Source: Pseudanabaena sp. (GTDB taxonomy: Bacteria > Cyanobacteriota > Cyanobacteriia > Pseudanabaenales > Pseudanabaenaceae). From it: a stretch of DNA of 63,724 bases. A program made the position numbers and the translations under genes. The stretch lies in contig QBMK01000022.1 of assembly GCA_003249035.1 (NCBI GenBank), positions 1 to 63,724 of the forward strand, in the 5' to 3' direction. This document shows, in pieces, positions 59,622 to 63,724 of the stretch. Numbering within the stretch: position 1 is the first letter of the stretch; each line of letters starts with the position of its first letter. The notes under the pieces are model-generated. The model did not search any database. It saw only the letters and a program-made list of their open reading frames with translations, and was not told the origin of the DNA.

Positions 59622-61229
59622 TTAGCCCTCTAAAGTTTTAATAATGTTTTCAAGGCTAGCTTGTACCTTGCGATTCATTTCAGCCTGACGATTCCAGCCT
59701 TTAGATTCTGCTGATTCTGCAAGCTGTTTTGTTTGGTCAAGTTGCTTTTTATGCTCATCTAAATACTGCCCACTTGTCCGAAAGTGAGTACAAGTAAGGC
59801 AAGCATTTGCATGGGGACACTCGCCAGCGATGATTGGCAAAGCACAAGAACCATTGGGGAGGGCTTGAGCCTGAATATTATGCTTAAACCATTGCAAATC
59901 TGCGGTATCAACATTCGGGCTGTCAGATTCGACAATTTGACCTGAAATATTTACAATCTTGTCGTGGAATTTTGAAACTTCTTGTTTCATTGTTTTGTCG
60001 TGAATTGTTGCATACACGGCTGTCATATCAGGAGTCTCATGTCCCAAGTAACGTTGAATAATATGTTGTGGAACACCACTATTAATCATTCGCGTTCCTA
60101 CGGTGTGACGAAATTGATGTGTTTGAAAATGCCAGCGATCGCCTGCGGCATTACAAATACTATGTTTCTCACCCAAGTCATTAAGCATTTTAGAAAAGGC
60201 TGTTGCAGACATGGGACGGGGTGACGCGCTAAATGCTCCGCAAGATACTCTAGAACCGCTTTCGTTTGCACAAAACAAGTATTTAAAGCTATCGAGCAAT
60301 GCTTCACGGATATAGCGCTGTTGCTCTTGAATAACTCCAACCAGTTCTCGTGAAATCGGTATGGTTATATCCTTTTTCATTTTGAACTGGTGGTATTGCA
60401 GAAACCAATCTCCTGATTTGTCTTGACTTAAGCAGTCATACTTCATGAGCAACAACTCAGAGATCCGCATTCCACAGTCTTGTAGCACCAAAATCATTCG
60501 TTGAACTGGCTCAGCAAGTTCGGGGAGATATTGGTTAAGCTGCGTCATAACCTCTTCAGGAATAAATCGGGGGATAGATTTTGAACGCTTAGGGAAATCC
60601 TCGTGCCGAATTAAGTGCCTTCGGAAAGGTATCCAATCATTTATAATGCAAGCCTCAAAATAGATCCGAAGAGCGCCGATGGTATGACATCGCCAAGACG
60701 CTGATAAATTCTTGGCTGCAATATAGGAGAGGAAATGAATTGCGATATCTCTGGTAATTGATTCTGGCTTAATACTTGGGTATTGCTCTACAAGGAATAA
60801 AGAAAAATGCTTGATCGCCTCTAATCGAGCCGAACAGCTTGAAAGCCCAACATTACTGAGACTATATCGAATAAATTGCTTAGTGGACTTTAACAGCCAT
60901 TCAGGCTGTATAGAAGAGAAGTTGAGTTTGTATTGATATTTTCCTACTCTTGACTCAACTCCAAAGTTTCGGCAATCCCAAACATTTTTGAAATACTCCA
61001 TTTCAGGAGATGTAGGAGTGTATTTAGGGGGACTGTCAGTAAGATGTCTACCACAACCTATACACAAATAGATTTGATAACCTTGTGTACTTTTACGCCG
61101 TTTGACAAAATCATTGCCACTGCAACGTTCACAAATCAGCTCTTTTTTTCTTTGATCTGTTTCGTCTACTGCTTGACTGGGAGCAACAACCTTTAGTGCT
61201 AAAGGATTAATTTGATTAGGCTCTATCAT
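59622..61229 (-). CDS. tnpB: TnpB-like tyrosine recombinase of the Tn554 family
   Basis: The product has 535 residues. The N-terminal zinc-ribbon-like CERCSGNDFVKRR...YLCIGCGR is followed by a SAM-like core-binding domain, then the catalytic domain with Arg in DCGMRISELLLMKYD, His-x-x-Arg in HQFRHTVGTRM, LGHETPDM and Tyr in AVYATIHD. A C-terminal Cys cluster CPHANACLTCTHF is typical of this subfamily. The ATG overlaps the tnpA stop by 4 bp. Confidence 0.88.
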   Translation of the reverse strand: MIEPNQINPLALKVVAPSQAVDETDQRKKELICERCSGNDFVKRRKSTQGYQIYLCIGCGRHLTDSPPKYTPTSPEMEYFKNVWDCRNFGVESRVGKYQYKLNFSSIQPEWLLKSTKQFIRYSLSNVGLSSCSARLEAIKHFSLFLVEQYPSIKPESITRDIAIHFLSYIAAKNLSASWRCHTIGALRIYFEACIINDWIPFRRHLIRHEDFPKRSKSIPRFIPEEVMTQLNQYLPELAEPVQRMILVLQDCGMRISELLLMKYDCLSQDKSGDWFLQYHQFKMKKDITIPISRELVGVIQEQQRYIREALLDSFKYLFCANESGSRVSCGAFSASPRPMSATAFSKMLNDLGEKHSICNAAGDRWHFQTHQFRHTVGTRMINSGVPQHIIQRYLGHETPDMTAVYATIHDKTMKQEVSKFHDKIVNISGQIVESDSPNVDTADLQWFKHNIQAQALPNGSCALPIIAGECPHANACLTCTHFRTSGQYLDEHKKQLDQTKQLAESAESKGWNRQAEMNRKVQASLENIIKTLEG

Positions 61230-62317
61230 TTATCTTTTTCCTGCAAATAGTTCTTGTACGCTTTTTTCATGTCCTCGTTAGTGAGATGTACATAGGTGTC
61301 TATGGTGGTTTGCACACTCGCATGACCTAACCTTTTTTGTACATATGCCATATCCATACCGTTTTGAATTAAATCGGTTGCGTGAGTATGGCGCAGCATG
61401 TGAGGGTTTACATTGATACCTGTTAACTTGCTTAGCCTATGAAATAAGTCAGCAATAGCGCCATAACGCATAGGCGATCCAATTTCGCCTTCCCATAAAT
61501 TGACAAAGACAAAATCACTCTCAACCTCATCAAATTCATTAATCAAATACTGCGTATATAGAGCCATTAGGTCTTTTGATGTGTCGATGGCGTATCTTTG
61601 CTTTGACTTTGAACGCGCCCCATTTACATTGTTTTCTCTTGGGACAATTTGAACTTGATTGTCCCAAGAAAGGATATCTCCATGCCTCAATCCCAGAGCC
61701 TGTCCTATTCTCATACCAGTTTCATGTAAGAGGCAAATAAGAAATTTATCCCTAGTCCGACTGCAAGCGTCTATGAGTGTTTTTACTTGTTCGCTAGAAA
61801 TAGTTTTAGGAAAGTGTTTTGGGACTTTGAGTTTGATTAGACGGGTGCGTACAGGCTTACCTTTTGTGATGTGATGCAGAAAGCTTTTGTATCGCCTAGT
61901 TGGCTGCATTGATAATCCATACAAGGGAATTTCTGGGCTTGTTCCTGTCTTTTCGTGAAAGTCATAAAACATGCATACTGATGACAATATTGCATTGACA
62001 CTACCCTCTGTCCGCTTAGCCTCTACTTGTTGAATGTGTAAAACATTAGGATCTGGACTTCGTAACCAAATTATAAAATCTGCTAGATTGTCAAGTTTTA
62101 CTGATGTCCACTCTAAGCCTGATGTGATAAGAAATTCCCAATAAAGCCTTAGATGAAAGGCGTATGATCTCACCGTGTTAGGAGATCGCTCAATTCCTCT
62201 TAAATATTCTAAGTACTGTTGGATTGGTTTAACAGGTAAATAATCATCACCTAAAACCACCCAAGTAATTTGATTGTTAGGAGGAAGCCGAATCCTTTGA
62301 ACTTTCATTCTGAGCAC
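61226..62317 (-). CDS. tnpA: TnpA-like tyrosine recombinase of the Tn554 family
   Basis: The 363 residues comprise a core-binding domain (PIQQYLEYLRGIERSPNTVR) and a catalytic domain with Arg in HETGMRIGQALGLRHGD, His-x-x-Arg in NPHMLRHTHATDL, LGHASVQTT and Tyr in DTYVHLTNEDM; all catalytic residues are present. Length matches Tn554 TnpA. It lies 145 bp from the element end and heads the tnpABC operon. Confidence 0.9.
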   Translation of the reverse strand: MLRMKVQRIRLPPNNQITWVVLGDDYLPVKPIQQYLEYLRGIERSPNTVRSYAFHLRLYWEFLITSGLEWTSVKLDNLADFIIWLRSPDPNVLHIQQVEAKRTEGSVNAILSSVCMFYDFHEKTGTSPEIPLYGLSMQPTRRYKSFLHHITKGKPVRTRLIKLKVPKHFPKTISSEQVKTLIDACSRTRDKFLICLLHETGMRIGQALGLRHGDILSWDNQVQIVPRENNVNGARSKSKQRYAIDTSKDLMALYTQYLINEFDEVESDFVFVNLWEGEIGSPMRYGAIADLFHRLSKLTGINVNPHMLRHTHATDLIQNGMDMAYVQKRLGHASVQTTIDTYVHLTNEDMKKAYKNYLQEKDK

Positions 62318-62349
62318 TTATGCAACTAACTTTTATTATTGCATCTTTG

Positions 62350-62441
62350 TTTACTTTGTATACATTAAAGAATAGCATATATTTTTAATTCTACACAGAA
62401 CAATAGTAAATACATATTTATTGTTGTTTACTTTGTGGAAT
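62350..62441 (+). repeat. Element end motifs, right copies
   Basis: TTTACTTTGTATACAT (from 62350) and TTTACTTTGTGGAATACAT (from 62427) lie between tnpA and the right end. Both match the left-end motif in the same orientation. They may be recombinase arm sites or tnpA promoter elements. Confidence 0.5.
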
Positions 62442-62462
62442 ACATACGACTAGCTACAGTTT

Positions 62463-63407
62463 ACGGGTGTCGGGTTTGTTGATGCCGAGACCAAATGCTG
62501 AAGTGCAGATCACAAAGGGATATTGATTAGTAAGCCATTGTTGCTCGATATGGCGGCGCTCTTGAGGTGGTAAACCTGCATGGTAAGCGGCGGTTTTAAA
62601 AGAATTTTCTTGTAACCAAGTAGCAAGCACCTCAGCATCATTTCTACTGCGAACATAAATTAAGCCCGATTGTCCCTTGCGATCGCGGATAAATTTGAGG
62701 GTGCGCGATTTCCGTCCTGCGGGTGTCCATGAGATCGCTACCTTCAAGCTTAAGTTCGGACGATAGGGACTGGTTCTCACAATGTTGGGATTTTCTAATT
62801 TTAAACAAGCTTGCAATTCATTAGTTGTATCGTGATCGGCAGTTGCGGTAAAGGCAGCTAGTGCAATTCTCGGATGATGATCGGGCTTTTGCGCCATCAA
62901 AGCCGAGCGCACTGCTCCTAATCGGCGATAGCTAGGGCGGAACGAGTCTCCCCACTGCACTAGACAATGAGCTTCATCTAGCATCAAACCTGTAATTTTT
63001 AATTGGCGATCGCTAAGTTTTTCCCAGACAGGTTGACTCAAGAGGGTTTCTGGTGAAACGTAAAGCAATCGGGTGTTTGGTAGATTTCGTAAGACTTCGC
63101 GGCGTTCGATTTGCGATAAATTACTATGTAAACAAGCGGCGGGTAAATTCCGAGACTTGCAGTCTCGCACTTGATCCTCCATCAGCGCGAGTAAAGGAGA
63201 AACTACCAATGTTAATCCTTCATTGAGGATTGCTGGTAACTGAAAGCAAATAGACTTGCCACCACCGGTAGCCATAATTGCTAAGCTATCTTGCCCCCGC
63301 AACAAGCTTGTAACTACTTCCCGTTGTGATGGACGCAGATCTTCATATCCCCAAACTTTCTGAAATGTTTTCTGAACTGCCGTCCATTCTCTAAATGTTT
63401 CTGACAT
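62463..63407 (-). pseudogene. recQ: recQ, 5' part (disrupted by the mobile element)
   Basis: It carries helicase motifs 0 to V: LRPSQREVV, Walker A ATGGGKSICFQLP, VSPLLALMEDQV, the DEAH box LMLDEAHCLVQWG, AFTATAD, YVRSRNDAE and GLGINKPDTR. The reading frame then runs two codons into the transposon and stops. The likely start is ATG 63407; an upstream ATG at 63443 gives a poor lead. Without motif VI the product cannot be an active helicase. Confidence 0.9.
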
Positions 63408-63461
63408 TTGCTGTATTAATGACTTATTAAAATAGATATACATAATTAATTACACATCCAA

Positions 63462-63506
63462 AAACCCGTAAAGTTGCGCCCCAGCGGGGCGCAACTTTAC
63501 GGGTTT
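63462..63506. terminator. 21-bp perfect hairpin, loop AGC
   Basis: AAACCCGTAAAGTTGCGCCCC pairs with 63486-63506 around AGC. It lies upstream of recQ, so it probably ends a gene beyond the window's right edge. Between here and the next hairpin I see no gene. Confidence 0.65.
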
Positions 63507-63608
63507 GGGTAATTTATTTTACAAAAGTACTTAATACAAACATTTTAGTCATTTTCAGGCAATTTACTATGATGGCTAAATTATGATGTTTGTGAATTAA
63601 AAACCAAA

Positions 63609-63655
63609 CCAAGTCTTACAAAAAAATGGCGTAGCCATTTTTTTGTAAGACTTGG
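63609..63655. terminator. 22-bp perfect hairpin, loop GTA
   Basis: CCAAGTCTTACAAAAAAATGGC pairs with 63634-63655 around GTA. It is another member of the GC-NNN-GC tip family. The remaining bases to the window end show no gene. Confidence 0.65.
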
Positions 63656-63724
63656 CGATAGCTATAAGAACAGGCTTTTATTGAAAGTCCTACTCCCTTC
63701 CCACTATAAAACTAGACATTAAAA

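Larger units (their letters stand above)
52767..62462. mobile_element. Tn554-like transposon of about 9.7 kb inserted in recQ
   Basis: The ends are set by the break in recQ. One end carries, reading inward on the minus strand, tyrosine recombinases TnpA-like (61226-62317) and TnpB-like (59622-61229) and TnpC-like (59077-59616), the Tn554 trio. The rest is passenger genes. No flanking duplication of the target longer than about one base is visible, as expected for this recombinase type. Related TTTACTTTGT motifs lie near both ends. Confidence 0.82.

Noticed and set aside
52767..62462. Considered a CRISPR-associated or Tn7-like transposon because of the AAA+ gene and the tRNA-like gene
   Set aside because: There is no DDE transposase, no TniQ and no Cas protein; the recombinases are clear tyrosine recombinases of Tn554 type.

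Overview
The window is cyanobacterial chromosome, most like a Pseudanabaena-type organism. The octamer GCGATCGC (HIP1) recurs throughout, and there are a carboxysome shell gene (ccmK), a Psb32-like gene, carotenoid isomerase crtH, an omega-3 acyl-lipid desaturase (desB) and two copper P-type ATPases. The genus is inferred from general resemblance only.

Layout. 0.1-8.1 kb is a metal-homeostasis island: an NrsD/NreB-like exporter with a His-rich tail, two DUF305 copper proteins, a Cys-rich four-helix-bundle copper store, a copper chaperone, CopA and a membrane-anchored cupredoxin. It is littered with remnants: a sensor-kinase tail, a BNR-repeat tail and a decayed second copA start. 9.3-13.7 kb is a degraded chromosomal integron. 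An integron-integrase pseudogene (plus strand, 13306-13662) diverges from minus-strand cassettes separated by attC-like sites, including a probable Tse2-like toxin. 13.7-32.6 kb is mostly core: aroQ, ccmK, DUF1499, MAPEG, an ABC exporter, a pilin-like protein, tyrS, tilS, a CPBP protease, an SMR exporter, a second copper ATPase, an MBL hydrolase, a DCC protein, TspO, then egtD and egtB (ergothioneine) and DUF427. 32.7-36.7 kb is a toxin-antitoxin cluster (HigB-like/XRE, BrnT/BrnA, PIN/DUF2281) punctuated by three copies of a HIP1-rich repeat. 37-52 kb is core again: sodB, msrB, an OstA/LptD-like protein, dnaN, a clear oriC with many DnaA boxes, psb32, DUF4079, prohibitin, pyrE, crtH and desB.

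52.8-62.5 kb is a mobile element of about 9.7 kb inserted in recQ. The 3' part of recQ lies at 52305-52766 and the 5' part at 62463-63407. Two tyrosine recombinases and a TnpC-like protein at one end mark it as Tn554-like. It also carries an AAA+ ATPase, a P63C-domain protein, a tRNA-like gene, ribbon-helix-helix-type proteins with a striking operator, a three-gene operon of unknown function and two tiny membrane proteins.

The most interesting items are the integron remnant with its toxin cassette, the Tn554-like element splitting recQ, the repeat-punctuated toxin-antitoxin cluster, satellite DnaA boxes inside the large gene beside oriC, and a window-wide family of long perfect hairpins whose tips mostly read GC-NNN-GC. 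All functional calls rest on reading translations and motifs by eye; no database search was possible.
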